Below are positions 44,439 through 54,355 of a DNA stretch of 64,000 nucleotides, piece after piece. Position numbers and translations under genes: made by a program. The notes beneath the pieces were generated by a model. That model was not told the origin of the DNA, ran no database searches, and worked only from the letters and a program-made list of their open reading frames with translations. Every line of letters starts with the position of its first letter. The stretch's first letter is position 1. Source of the stretch: DASXKD01 sp963762735 (GTDB taxonomy: Bacteria > Actinomycetota > Actinomycetes > Streptosporangiales > Streptosporangiaceae); NCBI GenBank assembly GCA_963762735.1, contig CAVXMG010000014.1, positions 124,001 to 188,000 of the forward strand, in the 5' to 3' direction.

Positions 44439-45364
44439 TTGGTCATAGACACGGTGAGTCATAGCCGGGCTGGGGTTGCGCCGGACGGGCACGATCCGCG
44501 GGTCCTTCGCCTTCCGGACGGGAGGGATCTGTCTTACTGCCTGTATGGCCGCGAGGACGGGACACCGGTCCTGTTTTTCTACGGGACGCCCGGCACGATG
44601 TTCCTCTCTCCGGATCGGCTGGTGCCAGTTGATGAGCTGGGAATTCGTCTGCTGGTGGCAGACCGGCCGGGCTATGGCGCATCGACCGGCTGCCGGGCCG
44701 CTGCGTCGCGGCAGCCGCCGACGACCTGGCCGTCCTGGTCGATCATCTTGGCTGGGACCGCTTCGCCGTGTGGGGGGCTTCGGGCGGTGGCCCGCACGCG
44801 CTGGCCTGTGCCGCGTGCCTGGGTGACCGGATCGCGCGCTGCGCCAGCGTGGTGAGCCCCGCGCCGTTCGATGCTGACGGGCTGGACTGGCTGGATGGCA
44901 TGTCGGCGCTTAACGTCGAGGAATTCACTCGCGCCCGGGCCGGGGAAGCTGCCTACCGGCCGCTGGCCGAGCAGCTCGCTCACGCCGCCGTGGCGGCGGC
45001 CGAACACGGCGCCCTGCCCGTCGCTGATGACTATGCCCTGGCAGAATCGGACCGCGCCGTGCTCGCCGCGCAGGCGCGATCACCCGGTCATCTGTTCCGC
45101 ACCAAAGCCGCCTACACCGGCGGGATCGACGGGTGCGTTGACGACGTCATCGCGTTCACCCGGCCGTGGAACTCCGATATCGGCAGCATCCAGGCGCCCG
45201 TGTCTATCTGGTACGGGCCAGATGATGCCCTGTGCCCTCGGGCTCACACTGACTGGCTCCTCCAGCACATACCTGAGGCAGAAGCCCGGGAACTGCCCGG
45301 CGGCCACGTCCTGGACAAGCCAAGCCTGTACCACCTCTACACGTGGCTCACATCTGATCCGTAG
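44439..45364 (+). CDS. Alpha/beta hydrolase (frameshifted)
   Basis: An alpha/beta-fold hydrolase of about 308 residues. The first frame has LPDGRDLSYCLYGREDGTPV, the oxyanion FFYGTPGTMF and LVADRPGYGAS. The second frame continues RLPGRCVAAAADDLAVLVDH, then the elbow VWGASGGGPHAL (nucleophile Ser), the acid loop WYGPDDALCPRAHTDW and His in LPGGHVLDK. The junction is at about 44686, where one base (probably G) is missing: GCATCGACC instead of GCATCGGACC. A TTG with GAGAG upstream starts the longest frame; a GTG at 44454 is an alternative. The substrate is unknown. Confidence 0.75.
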
Positions 45365-46123
45365 CTGCTTGTCGGGCGTTCAATGCTGTCCGGATCGGTT
45401 CGCCACCTGGCATGATTGCCAGCCGCTTGCCCGCACTCGTTCGGCTGACGCGTGAAGTCGTTCGCTCGGGTGGCTCCCGGCATGGACGATCTGGCCGCGC
45501 CCCTGGCGTGCGGCCTTCCCGGTGGCCTTAGGCCAGGCCCCGGCCTGCTAGTGGATTGGGGAAGCCGACCGGGCAGGTCAACCCGCGGCGCTCTTGCCGC
45601 GTCTTACCGGTGAACCCCGCGATGGCGCGGGAGCGGGCGGATCGCGCTCGCCGCATCGTGTGGGGACGGTGGCTTCATGGACCGGATCCGGATCAGCAGA
45701 TAGATCACCGCTGCGGCCCGCACCCGGTTCGCCGGGCGGGGCCGGCCGCCCTGGCAAGTTCCTCCCCGGTCTTGAACTGGACTCAGCAGGCTCCCGCGAC
45801 CAGCCCGCCTGCCCGGTTTGACGCGTCGATGGCCTACGACGCGGCCACTGGCAACGTGGTCCTGTTCGGCGGCCGTGGTAACGGTGTGCTGGGGACACCT
45901 GGACCTGGGGCTCTGGCTAGCCCGGGCAACCGCAGCCCCGTGTCAGATCGGTGTGCCCGTGGCTGACCGTGATTCGCCGCCAGTGTCTGCCCGCACGCAG
46001 AGCGGCGGGTTGCGCAGTGCTTCAGCTGATCAGCGCCGACGCGTTCGAGGCGACCGGCGTCCGTCCGATCGAGTGCATCGGCATTGCTGCTCCTCACCCG
46101 TGTGCGCCGGTGACCTCGATGGT
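45365..46123. other. Mostly non-coding stretch with a kelch fragment
   Basis: Only the kelch remnant (listed separately) is recognisable. The remaining frames lack RBS, families and codon-position bias that I can see. Confidence 0.5.
45766..45934 (+). pseudogene. Kelch-repeat gene fragment
   Basis: In frame the DNA encodes LNWTQQAPATSPPARFDASM, then AYDAATGNVVLFGGRGNG and VLG. After a frame slip near 45892 it continues DTWTWGSG and a stop. This is one blade of the same kelch type as the intact gene at 40.7-42.6 kb, but on the opposite strand. No signal peptide or further blades are present. It is a decayed copy or the end of a lost gene. Confidence 0.6.
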
Positions 46124-46597
46124 TCAGGCAGCCGGGGCCAGGAGGGTACCTCGATCGACCCTGGACTCGTCGCGATCGCCGTACCGCTCGCGCAGCGACC
46201 GCCAGGCCTCCAGCTTCTCTGGGCGCATCTGCTGGCCGTCATACAGGTCGTGTACGTAACAGTTGAGCACCGTCTCCCGGCCTGGTCCGAGGAATCGCAC
46301 GGTCAAGACCTCCCGCCGGGGGAACGAGGGGAACGGGTAGGGCTCGCGCACGAACCGGACGCCGGTGATCTCATCGACCCGCACGTCCATCGTCCATTTC
46401 GCCGTGTCGTCACCGAGGTCGACGTGCCACCAGCGCCGGTCGGCCGGTCCGCGGAACACCGGTGCCGTGGCTCCGGTGAGGTGCGCGGTCCACCAGCCGA
46501 CGCCGAAGACGAAGACCAGCAGTCCAGACCCCGACAGCTCCGCGATCAGACGTTCCAGTTCGCTGGCGGGCTCGCTGGCACCTGCAATCTTGCCCAT
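46124..46597 (-). CDS. Hypothetical cytosolic protein
   Basis: A 157-residue protein with no recognised family. A helix at the start (SELERLIAELSGSGLLVFVF) is followed by beta-rich sequence (WHVDLGDDTAKWTMDVRVDE, VRFVREPYPFPSFPRREVLT) and the block FLGPGRETVLNCYVHDLYDG with EKLEAWRSLRERYG. The pattern looks like a small ligand- or nucleotide-binding fold. GAGGAGCGCGAG immediately before the ATG strongly supports this start. It is divergent from the MFS gene. Confidence 0.6.
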   Translation of the reverse strand: MGKIAGASEPASELERLIAELSGSGLLVFVFGVGWWTAHLTGATAPVFRGPADRRWWHVDLGDDTAKWTMDVRVDEITGVRFVREPYPFPSFPRREVLTVRFLGPGRETVLNCYVHDLYDGQQMRPEKLEAWRSLRERYGDRDESRVDRGTLLAPAA

Positions 46598-46854
46598 CTC
46601 GCGCTCCTCATCCGCGTTGGTGCCGTCAGTGGCTGGGAACACGGCGCGGCGCAGGATCGATACCCGGCCGTCCGCGAGATGATCAGCTTGGAAGGCTGCG
46701 ACTAGACCGTGCCCGAGCAGCGCTTACGCAGGTCATCGACTTGGCGTAGGTTCCATGAGCGACTGTGAGTGCCGCTTTTGACCGTCTTATCGGCATGACC
46801 GGGCCGTGCCGCCGGTGGTGGCTATGTCTTCGATGCCGGGGTAGTGCACGGGGC

Positions 46855-48282
46855 ATGGCTGACGCCGGTGGCCCGGTTGGTGACCTGCACCTTGCTGGGG
46901 TGGACGGCCGCAGGGGTGGGAGCGTGTGGCTGGGTGTGGTGTCGCTGTGCCTGGTGCAGTTCGTTGATGTTCTCGGGGTGACCGTCATGGTGACGGCGCT
47001 GCCGGCGATGCTGGCGGATCTGCGGGCGTCGGCGGATGCGGCCAGCTTGATCTCTACGGGCTATGCCATGTTCTTCGGCGGGTTGCTGATGCTCGGCGCG
47101 CGGCTGGGGGACCGTTTTGGTCACAGGCGCATCATTCTTACCGGCTTGGCGTTGTTCATCGTGGCTGCTGTCGTGGGGGCGACCGCCGGGTCGGCGGTGG
47201 TGCTGACGGCGGCGAGGTGTCTGCAAGGTGGCGCTGCGGCGCTGTCGGTGCCGTCGGCGTTGCGGCTGCTGACCACGATCACCTCAGAGGGGCCTCAGCG
47301 GGAGCGGGCCATCGCGGCCTGGAGCGCGTCGGGGGCTGCCGCAGGCGCGAGCGGGTTTGTCGTCGGCGGCGTGGTGACCTATCTGGCCGGCTGGCGGGCG
47401 GTGTTCTGGGCCTACCTTCCGCTGGCTGTGCTGCTGGCCGTGGCCATCGGGCGGGCGGTGCCACCGGATCGGGCTGGTGACCGGTCGGTGCGGCTGAGCG
47501 TGCCCAGCGTCAGCGCCTTCACCGGCGCTGTGATGGCGTTCGTCGTCGCGGCGACGCTGCTGCCGCAGCCCGGCCGGGCAGCGCTGGGTGCCGCGCTGCT
47601 GGCGGTGGCGGTTGTCCTGGCGGGCCTGTTCATCGTCGTTGACCGGCGTTCCGCGGCGCCGCTGTTGCCCAAAGCAGTGCTTGGTTTGCGGCCATTGCGG
47701 CAGGGCGCGGCCGGTGCCCTGCTGAACACGCTGACGACCAGCTCGGCCCTCACGTTGGCGACCCTGTACCTGCAAAACACCCGAGGGCACAGCCCGCTGG
47801 TAGCCGGGCTGATGCTGTTGCCGTTCAGCCTGGCCGTCATCGGCGGCTCCGCACTTGCCGCTCCCGCCCTGGCGCGGTGGCCACCGCAGCGTCTGGTCAG
47901 TGCCGGTCTGGCGATCATCGCCGTCTGTGACGCCGCGCTCATCCCGGCGGCCAGCAGCACATGGGCGCTGCCGGTATGCGTCGCGGTCGGCGGTGCAGGT
48001 ATCGGCCTGTCCTCGGTCGCCGCGACCCGGCTAGGCACCAGCGTCCCGGTCGCCGCGCGAGGCACCGCTTCGGGAATCATCAACACCGCCGCCCAGTTGG
48101 GCACCGCCGTCGGCATCGCCGCCCTGCTGCTTATCGCAGCGTTGACCACGGGCATCCCTGAACCAGGATCGCCGGCCCCCGCGATCGCCTGGGGCATCGC
48201 CGCAGCAATCAGCGGCACCGGCGCGATCATCTTCAGCCTCAGCAGCGCCGCTGGGGCAACCGCCTTCCGGCCAGCCGCCTGA
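46855..48282 (+). CDS. DHA2-family MFS multidrug exporter
   Basis: A 14-TM type exporter of about 475 residues (EmrB/QacA-like). It has VQFVDVLGVTVMVTALPAM in TM1, the motif GARLGDRFGHRRIIL between TM2 and TM3, ARCLQGGAAALSVPSALRLL (DHA2 motif C region), WRAVFWAYLPLAVLLAVAI at TM6 and a conserved second half with LYLQNTRGHSPLVAGLMLLP. The start at ATG 46855 (MADAGGPVGD) is chosen because hydrophobic TM1 follows about 25 residues later; upstream ATGs would add a Cys/Arg-rich leader. No regulator is adjacent. It may confer resistance to antibiotics or biocides. Confidence 0.82.
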   Translation: MADAGGPVGDLHLAGVDGRRGGSVWLGVVSLCLVQFVDVLGVTVMVTALPAMLADLRASADAASLISTGYAMFFGGLLMLGARLGDRFGHRRIILTGLALFIVAAVVGATAGSAVVLTAARCLQGGAAALSVPSALRLLTTITSEGPQRERAIAAWSASGAAAGASGFVVGGVVTYLAGWRAVFWAYLPLAVLLAVAIGRAVPPDRAGDRSVRLSVPSVSAFTGAVMAFVVAATLLPQPGRAALGAALLAVAVVLAGLFIVVDRRSAAPLLPKAVLGLRPLRQGAAGALLNTLTTSSALTLATLYLQNTRGHSPLVAGLMLLPFSLAVIGGSALAAPALARWPPQRLVSAGLAIIAVCDAALIPAASSTWALPVCVAVGGAGIGLSSVAATRLGTSVPVAARGTASGIINTAAQLGTAVGIAALLLIAALTTGIPEPGSPAPAIAWGIAAAISGTGAIIFSLSSAAGATAFRPAA

Positions 48283-48312
48283 CCTGCTGGACAAGCTGCC
48301 GTGATGCGATGA

Positions 48313-48332
48313 AGGAGCGGGCCCTCGCTCCT
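48313..48332 (+). terminator. Hairpin after the MFS gene
   Basis: AGGAGCG and CGCTCCT form a 7-bp stem around GGCCCT, 30 bp past the stop. Confidence 0.4.
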
Positions 48333-48502
48333 GGCGGATGCTGGAAGTTGCAAGCGTCCGTCATAGCAGGCGGCTTACGGTGTGCTCATGATCCCCGGGC
48401 CCGGTCGATGGTCGCCGCGACCTACGTCCACGACATCGATGCCTCGCAACCAGCACTACGCATCCACCCCGCGTACATATCGAGACCTCTTTGAGAGCGC
48501 TG

Positions 48503-49723
48503 TCAAGGTCTGCGGCGGATTTTCTTCGATCCGGGTTCCGGCGGCGTGGTTCGGCTGGCTGGGGTGGCGGGCCGTAGGCTGGAGCTGGGCCCGGGAGTGG
48601 CTGGTCCGAAGAGCTGGCGTTCGGGGTGTGAGCCGGCCGTGCTGGAGTCAGAGTCGTTCCCCGGTTGCCCTCCCGGGCCCTCGTTGGCGCTGGTGGCGGC
48701 GTGGCGGGCATCGGCGCGGAGCCGGGCGTAGATGGCGTCGCTGATCCGGCGCTTGAGGGACCGGAGCGCCTCTTTGTGGGTCTTGCCCTCGGCGATTTTC
48801 TTGTCGTAGTAGGCGCGGCCGTCGCTGTGGGCGTGGCGGATCTGGGTGATCGCGGTCATGTGGATGGCGTGGTTGACGCGCCGGTTCCCGCGCAGTGACA
48901 GGCGGTAGATTTTGCGGTTCCCGGAGGACACTTCGACCGGGGCGGTGCCGTTGTAGGCGGCGAAGCGGTCCCTGGTGGCGAACCGGGACACGTCAGCGAC
49001 GTCGCCGATCACAGTGGCGGCGACGAACGGGCCGACGCCGAACAGATCGGTCAGGCTGGTGCCCGACGCACGCACCGCGGCCGCGAGCTTCTTCTTCGAC
49101 TCGCGCATCTGCTCATCCAGCCGCCGCATGTCCGCCAGGAGGTCGGCGGCAAGGCCGGTGCGGGCCTGCCCGGCGACGCCCGAAGGCGTGACGTGCTCTA
49201 GGATGCGGGTGGCCTGAGCTGCGGTGATCTCGTCGGGCACGCCGCCGGGCACCAGTTCGCAGAGCACGGCGTGCAGGCGGCACGCGGCCTGGTTCTTGGC
49301 CCGGCCCAGGTCCCGGTGCCGCCGGGACCACACCCGCAGCACCGCTTCGTGATCCTCAGCCCTCACCTGCCGCCGGGTCCTGGAGCGCAGCGCCGCGACC
49401 GCCACCGAGTAGGCATCGTTCGGGTCGTTCTTGTTGCTGGCGCCGGTGGCCAGCAGCCGCACCCGGGCGCCCAGCTTCGGCTGCACGTCCAGCACCAGCT
49501 CGCCAGCCGCGACGAGCTGCTGGGCCAGCAGGTGGCCCAGGCCGCCGGCGCCCTCGACCGCCCAGGTCCGCTCCGGCCACTTCGCCGCCCAGGTCACCAG
49601 CCGCTGCGCCTGGCCGGCCGAAGCACCGACCCGCAGATCGCCCAGCGGCTCCTCCGCCGCACCGATAGCCACCGCGGTGTGTGACCCCTTGTGCGGATCC
49701 ACCCCGATCATCACTGCCGTCAT
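48503..49723 (-). mobile_element. IS110-family transposase, full length
   Basis: A 406-residue IS110 transposase. The N-terminal RuvC-like DEDD domain is intact: GVDPHKGSHTAVAI (first Asp), TWAVEGAGGLGHLLAQQL (Glu) and ASNKNDPNDAYSVAVA (two Asp). The middle helices follow. The C-terminal Transposase_20 domain has LFGVGPFVAATVIGDVADVS, FATRDRFAAYNGTAPVEVSS and LSLRGNRRVNHAIHMTA (Ser of the serine active site), then a variable, Pro-rich tail. GGAG seven bases before the ATG sets the start. IS110 enzymes act with a bridge RNA encoded in the flanking non-coding end. No inverted terminal repeats are expected or seen. Confidence 0.87.
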
Positions 49724-50111
49724 CAGCACGCTCCAGTCCTCGATCCAGGGATGCAGGACCGCGGCGGGCATGCCTAATTACGGTGCTTGCGCTCGTTCCT
49801 CTTTCGAGCCACGCCACGGCGAAACCCGGCAGGCTGGCACCTCGTTATTAAGCCAGACCGCGACTGCGGATGCGGCCGGCAGGCGGTTAGGGAGCCAGCC
49901 CGCTGGGCCTCTCGGACGCTACGGCAAACCCGCAACATCCGCCTCGATCTCAATTAGGCGGGTATTCGCGCGCCCGGGAAGTAGGCCTCCGCATGTCGGC
50001 GGTCCTCCGATCTCCGCCTCGACCGATGATCGGGCCGACCGCTTGCATAAACATCCATCGCCGCCGTGCGCCGACACGTCCGGTCATGCCGCTCTCCGAG
50101 TGGGTGGAGCG
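49724..50111. other. Non-coding flank of the full-length IS110; possible bridge-RNA region
   Basis: No gene is supported. In IS110-group elements the bridge RNA is usually encoded in the left end, upstream of the transposase start, which here is this stretch on the minus strand. Short self-complementary segments around 49855-49885 (CCGCGACTGCGG) are compatible with RNA hairpins, but I cannot define the RNA or the element boundary by eye. Confidence 0.35.
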
Positions 50112-50587
50112 TCAGGCTGCCTGTTCGGCCTGCAATTGCCGGACCACTTCCAGCGCACTGTTGATGTGCTGGCCGATGTGAGTCATGGCATTGAAGACGT
50201 GCCGGACCGTGCCCTCGCGGTCGATGACATAGGTGACCCGGCCGGGTAGCAGGCCGAGCACCGCCGGTACCCCGTAGTTCTTGCGGACGTGACCGCCTTG
50301 GTCGCTGAGCAGGGTGAACGGCAGCTCGTGCCTCCGGCGAAGGCGGCGTGCCTGTCCACGGAGTCGGAACTGATCCCGATCACCTCGGCACCGGCACCGG
50401 TGAAGACCTCGTGGCTGTCGCGGAAGGCGCATGCCTCGGCGGTGCATCCGGGGGTGTCGTCTTTGGGATAGAAGTACAAGACGACCACCCGTTCGCCGAG
50501 CCGGTCGTGCAGCCGGACCGGTTCACCTGATTGCGATGGGAGGGTGAAGTCAGGGGCCTTGTCGCCGGCCTGGATGCCGCGTGCCAT
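50112..50587 (-). CDS. bcp: Bcp-type peroxiredoxin (frameshifted)
   Basis: A thiol peroxidase of about 158 residues that reduces peroxides. DKAPDFTLPSQSGEPVRL and VVLYFYPKDDTPGCTAEACA carry the peroxidatic Cys (PGC) and a resolving Cys five residues later, the atypical 2-Cys Bcp/PrxQ arrangement. After DSVDRHAAFA the frame breaks at about 50333; the neighbouring frame gives RHELPFTLLSDQGGHVRKNY, VTYVIDREGTVRHVFNAM and the C-terminal helix. One missing base (or two extra) explains it. The start is the Met of MARGIQAGDK with AGGCAG upstream. It follows the substrate-binding-like gene on the same strand at 140 bp. Confidence 0.83.
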
Positions 50588-50726
50588 GCTCTGCCTGCCT
50601 CTCGGTGTTCCCCCCTGGGATCGCGGGCCGCAGGGGTCCGGCACTTTCCCGGGCTTCGTGGTGCCGGGCGCAGGCACGAGGCCAGCCCGCATGCGCCTCA
50701 ACCAGCTTGACAAGACCTACAGCCAG

Positions 50727-51602
50727 CTAGGCCAGGGCGGCCTCGTCGTAGCTGGCCAGCGACGGCGGCATGTCAGAGAAGAGGTCGCGGTCCTGGGCCC
50801 ACTCCCTGGTTGCGGCGAAGACCTCCCTGGTGTAGGGCAGGAACACGATCCGCTCGCCGGTGCCGAAGGCCCGCACGTCCACCTGGTCCCGGTATTTCTC
50901 CGGCACGGCCCGCAGGTGGTAGTGCTTGTACGCCTCTGGACGCAGGTCGATCTCCTGCTGCGCCCGCCGCAGGGCCGCGAGGTACTTGTCGATGTCGGCC
51001 TTGCTGACGTCGCTCCGGCTGACCAGGAACCCGATCATGAACGTAGCGTCGAGGACCTTGCGGAACCCGAAGGCCTCGGCGACGTAGAGCGGCACCCCCC
51101 ACATCGTGCCGGCCGGGACCTGCCGTTCCAGCAGAGCGTCCAGCCGCTCGTTGGGCGGGCCCTGAAAGGTGAGGCTGACCTGGCCGGGGTCAAGCACGGC
51201 TTCAAGGGCCTGCAGGGTGGCGAAGTGGCTCCCTGAGTGGTACCCGACTCCCACCGGCACCCCGGCAAGGTCTTCCGGACGGCGGATCGACGACTCCGGC
51301 GGCACCATGATGGCGCACGGTGCCACCGAGTACGCGCTGGTCACCAGGTGGCCGGCCCCACCGCTCGCGGCGACGTTCGTGGCCCAGTGGCACGCGCAGC
51401 TCACGTCGGCGCCGTCGCGCCCGGCCCCGAAGGTCTCGAACGCGCCGGTCTTGATCTCCCCGCCGCCGTCGCGGCGGGTGGCATGGATGCCGTAGTCACC
51501 CTCGGGCAGGAAGGTGTACTCCAGGCCTTCGGCCGTGAAGTAGCCCCGTTCCTCGGCGACCCACTCCTGCAGCCGGCCATGGGGCAGGATCTTCAGCGTC
51601 AT
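50727..51602 (-). CDS. Cytosolic NMT1/SBP-like protein
   Basis: A 291-residue periplasmic-binding-protein-II fold protein without a signal peptide. It starts TLKILPHGRLQEWVAEERGY and FTAEGLEYTFLPEGDYG, typical of NMT1/SsuA/TauA-type domains, then has SCACHWATNVAASGGAGHLV, SIRRPEDLAGVPVGVGYHSG and SHFATLQALEAVL. The C-terminal half has FGFRKVLDATFMIGFLVSRS and a long helical end. AAGGAGGCCGCGG precedes the ATG, so the lack of a leader is probably real. It could be a binding-domain enzyme (like thiaminase- or decarboxylase-type relatives) rather than a transporter part; no permease or ATPase is nearby. It is divergent from the HD-domain gene by 189 bp. Confidence 0.68.
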   Translation of the reverse strand: MTLKILPHGRLQEWVAEERGYFTAEGLEYTFLPEGDYGIHATRRDGGGEIKTGAFETFGAGRDGADVSCACHWATNVAASGGAGHLVTSAYSVAPCAIMVPPESSIRRPEDLAGVPVGVGYHSGSHFATLQALEAVLDPGQVSLTFQGPPNERLDALLERQVPAGTMWGVPLYVAEAFGFRKVLDATFMIGFLVSRSDVSKADIDKYLAALRRAQQEIDLRPEAYKHYHLRAVPEKYRDQVDVRAFGTGERIVFLPYTREVFAATREWAQDRDLFSDMPPSLASYDEAALA

Positions 51603-51791
51603 CCGCGGCCTCCTTCGCCTGGCGGGCCCCCCGTTCCCCGACGGTACGCCGCACCGCTGGCGGATTTCCAGGCCGGCCACGGTGCGCGGATCCGCCCTGG
51701 ATGCTTAGAGTCGGCAGAAAGGGCAGTCGCGCCACGCCGCCCGCAGCCCATCGCGGCCAGGTGGCAGGCGCACCCGGAAGGACGTGGTCGC

Positions 51792-52619
51792 ATGGCAGAG
51801 CCCGCGACGGCACCGCCGCCCTCGGCGCAGGTGCCTCCCGCCGAACTGCCTGCCTCGGTTCGCGAGGCGGGGCTGGCGAACTGGATCCGCGAGCCACTGG
51901 ACGACGCGGTCGACCGCAGGCGCCGCATCATCGTCCCGCCGGCCGTGGCGACCATGGGCACCCCGCTGAGCGGCTGCCAGGGCACCCTGATGGCGCAGGC
52001 GCGAGGCCCAGATGCCCTGGTCATGATGGGCGACAACCCTGCGCTGCCCGCGATGCCCGAGCGCCCGGCACTGAAGGACTTCTTCGCACTGCGCCTCAGC
52101 AGGACCGGCACCAACCACATGCTGCAGAGCGCCACGCTGGCGCGGGAGCACGGGCTCGACGAAAAGGTGGTCATGGCGTGCCTGCTGCACGACATCGCCG
52201 TCGCCGGGCTGATCTCGGCCAACCACGGCTACTGGGGCGCGCAGATGGTCGCCCCTTACGTCGATGCGGAGGTGGCGTGGGCCATCCAGAAGCACGAGGC
52301 GCTGCGCTACTTCGCGGACGAGTCGGTGGGATACACCTATCCGCACGCGTACATCGAGTACTTCGGCCCGGACTACCGCCCGCCGGCATACCTCTGCCGT
52401 GAGGCCGAGGCGGCCCGCAAGCACTGCTGGTACATGACATCGCGGCTGATCACGATCAACGACATCTACTCTTTCGACCCGGACGCCGTCGTGGACTTCA
52501 GCGAGTTCGAGGACGTGATCGGCCGCAACTTCCGCCAGCCCGCGGAGGGGCTTGGGTTCGACGGCTCCCCCGTCGCGCACATGTGGCGGACGATGATCTG
52601 GCCCAACAACTTCCTGTGA
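51792..52619 (+). CDS. HD-domain metal-dependent hydrolase
   Basis: A 275-residue protein. A Pro/Ala-rich start and a segment RIIVPPAVATMGTPLSGCQ precede the HD region: GTNHMLQSATLAREHG (H), VVMACLLHDIAVAGLI (HD) and NHGYWGAQMVAPYV, then VAWAIQKHEALRYF (H) and FEDVIGRNFRQPAEGLGF. The spacing of H...HD...H fits a cytosolic HD phosphohydrolase-like or oxygenase-like fold (HD proteins include small-molecule oxygenases). A spaced GGAAGG lies upstream of the ATG. It is convergent with the amidase and probably belongs to the same catabolic set as the SBP-like, amidase and aminotransferase genes; the substrate is unknown. Confidence 0.7.
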   Translation: MAEPATAPPPSAQVPPAELPASVREAGLANWIREPLDDAVDRRRRIIVPPAVATMGTPLSGCQGTLMAQARGPDALVMMGDNPALPAMPERPALKDFFALRLSRTGTNHMLQSATLAREHGLDEKVVMACLLHDIAVAGLISANHGYWGAQMVAPYVDAEVAWAIQKHEALRYFADESVGYTYPHAYIEYFGPDYRPPAYLCREAEAARKHCWYMTSRLITINDIYSFDPDAVVDFSEFEDVIGRNFRQPAEGLGFDGSPVAHMWRTMIWPNNFL

Positions 52620-52632
52620 CCGGCCCGGCCGC

Positions 52633-54166
52633 TCAGTAGCCGGGCGGCACGGGGAAGCCGCCGACCGCGTTCTCGAACGCCCGTGCCACGCGCAGGCAGG
52701 TGCCGTCCGCGAGGTGGCGGCCGACGATCATCAAGCCGGCCGGCAGCCCGTCGGAAAGCCCGGCTGGCACGGACGTGGCGGGATGACCGGTGACGTCGAA
52801 CGGCGCCGTGTTGGCGATCATCTCCAGCGACCGGGCGAGCTTCTCCTCGCGGCTGGCGCCGGGCGCTGGCAGCGGTGAGGCCACGATCGGCAGCGTCGGC
52901 AGCACCAGGACGTCCGCGTCGGCCAGGGCCGCGTCGTAGGCGGCGGCCAGTTCCAGGGCAAGGTTCCTGGCCATCGCGTAATGCCGGCCGTCACCGCGGT
53001 CGATGGCGTAGCGGCCGCACAGCATGGTCAGCTTCAGCGACTCCGACATCTGCGCGCCGTGCTCCCTGCGGCCCTGGGCGTAGTGGCCGATCAACTCGGG
53101 GTCATACAGGCCGGGGGTGTTCATCCCGTACCCGTTGCCGTCGATCATCTGGTTGGTCGCCCCGTCGGTGGCGATGACGCTCCACACGTGCAGCCCGTCG
53201 CGGTGCCACGGGAGGCTGATCTCCCTGACGCTGGCACCGGCCGTCTCCAGGGTGCGGATGGCGTCGCGGACGCATCCGTCGACCCCGGGCTGCGACAGGC
53301 CGGGAATGCCGAATCCCTCCGCCACCACGGCGATACGGAGCCCGGCGGCGCCCGCCTCCAGGCCGGTGAGGAAGTCCCCCGGCAGCTGCTCCGCCCGCTG
53401 GCGCGGGTCGAGCCCGTCCCGGCCGGCGAGCACGCCGAGCATGAGCGCCGCGTCGTGCACGGTGCGCGCGATCGGGCCCAGGTGGTCGAGGGTGTTCTCG
53501 ATCGGGAACGCGCCGGTGTAGGGCACCAGGCCGTGCGTCGGCTTGTGCCCCACGGTGCCGCAGTAGGCGCTGGGAATCCGGACCGAGCCGCCCTGGTCGC
53601 CGCCGAGGGCCATGTCGGCGTGGCCGGCGGCGACCAGCGCGGCGCTGCCGCTTGAGGACCCGCCCGCCGACCTGCCCCGGTCCCATGGGTTCAGCACCGG
53701 GCCGGTCCGCGAGGTGTGACTGCCCCCGGAGAAGCACAGGTCCTCGCACACCGCCTTGCCGGTGATCGTCGCTCCCGCGTCGAGCAGCCGGGTCACCACG
53801 GTGGCGTCCCGCCGCGGAACGAACCCCTCAACCGTGGCGGACCCGTTCATCATGGGCAGGCCGGCCACCTCGATGTTGTCCTTGATCGCGACCCGGCGCC
53901 CGGCCAGCGGGCCGCCGGAGGCCGTCGTCAGCTCGGTGGTCACATACCAGGCGCCCAGTTCGTTCTCGGCCGCGGCCGGCCACCGGTAGGGCCGGTCCGG
54001 CGGCTCGGGCCGGCTCGCCTCGTACAGCCGCTCGACGGCGTCATAGGACGCCAGCGCGCCGGTGATGATCTCCCGGAACTGACTCGATATCGCCGGGGCC
54101 CAGGCCGAGCCGGTACCGGCCCGCGATCCCAGCAAGATCCTCGTTTGTCGGGGGCGTGATGGCCAT
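52633..54166 (-). CDS. Amidase-signature hydrolase (frameshifted near N-terminus)
   Basis: An amide hydrolase of about 511 residues with the Ser-cisSer-Lys machinery: Lys in RRVAIKDNIEVAGLPM, Ser pair in GRSAGGSSSGSAALVAAG, and GGDQGGSVRIPSAYCGTVG. A short first segment, MAITPPTNEDLAGIAGRY plus RLGLGPGDIES, lies in one frame with an excellent GGAGATCGCG RBS. The second frame resumes at SQFREIITGALASYDAVE. Removing one base at about 54083 (TCAGTTCCGG) joins them. Homologues include indoleacetamide, urea-derivative and aryl amidases; the substrate is not clear. It lies downstream of the class-III aminotransferase on the same strand (189 bp), which suggests joint use. Confidence 0.85.
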
Positions 54167-54355
54167 CGCGATCTCCTGCAGCTTGACGGGCCGGCCTGTG
54201 GCAGCGTAGCGCGGCCGTTTCCGGGATCGCCTGAATTGTCCCGCGCAGCTCATGGGTGCCCGGCCGACCCCGGCCGGCGTTCAGCAGAATGAAACTCAGC
54301 GCCCCATGCACGCGGATAAGCGCCGCGGCCTGCTCGGCCGGCGCGGCGCGTAAAG

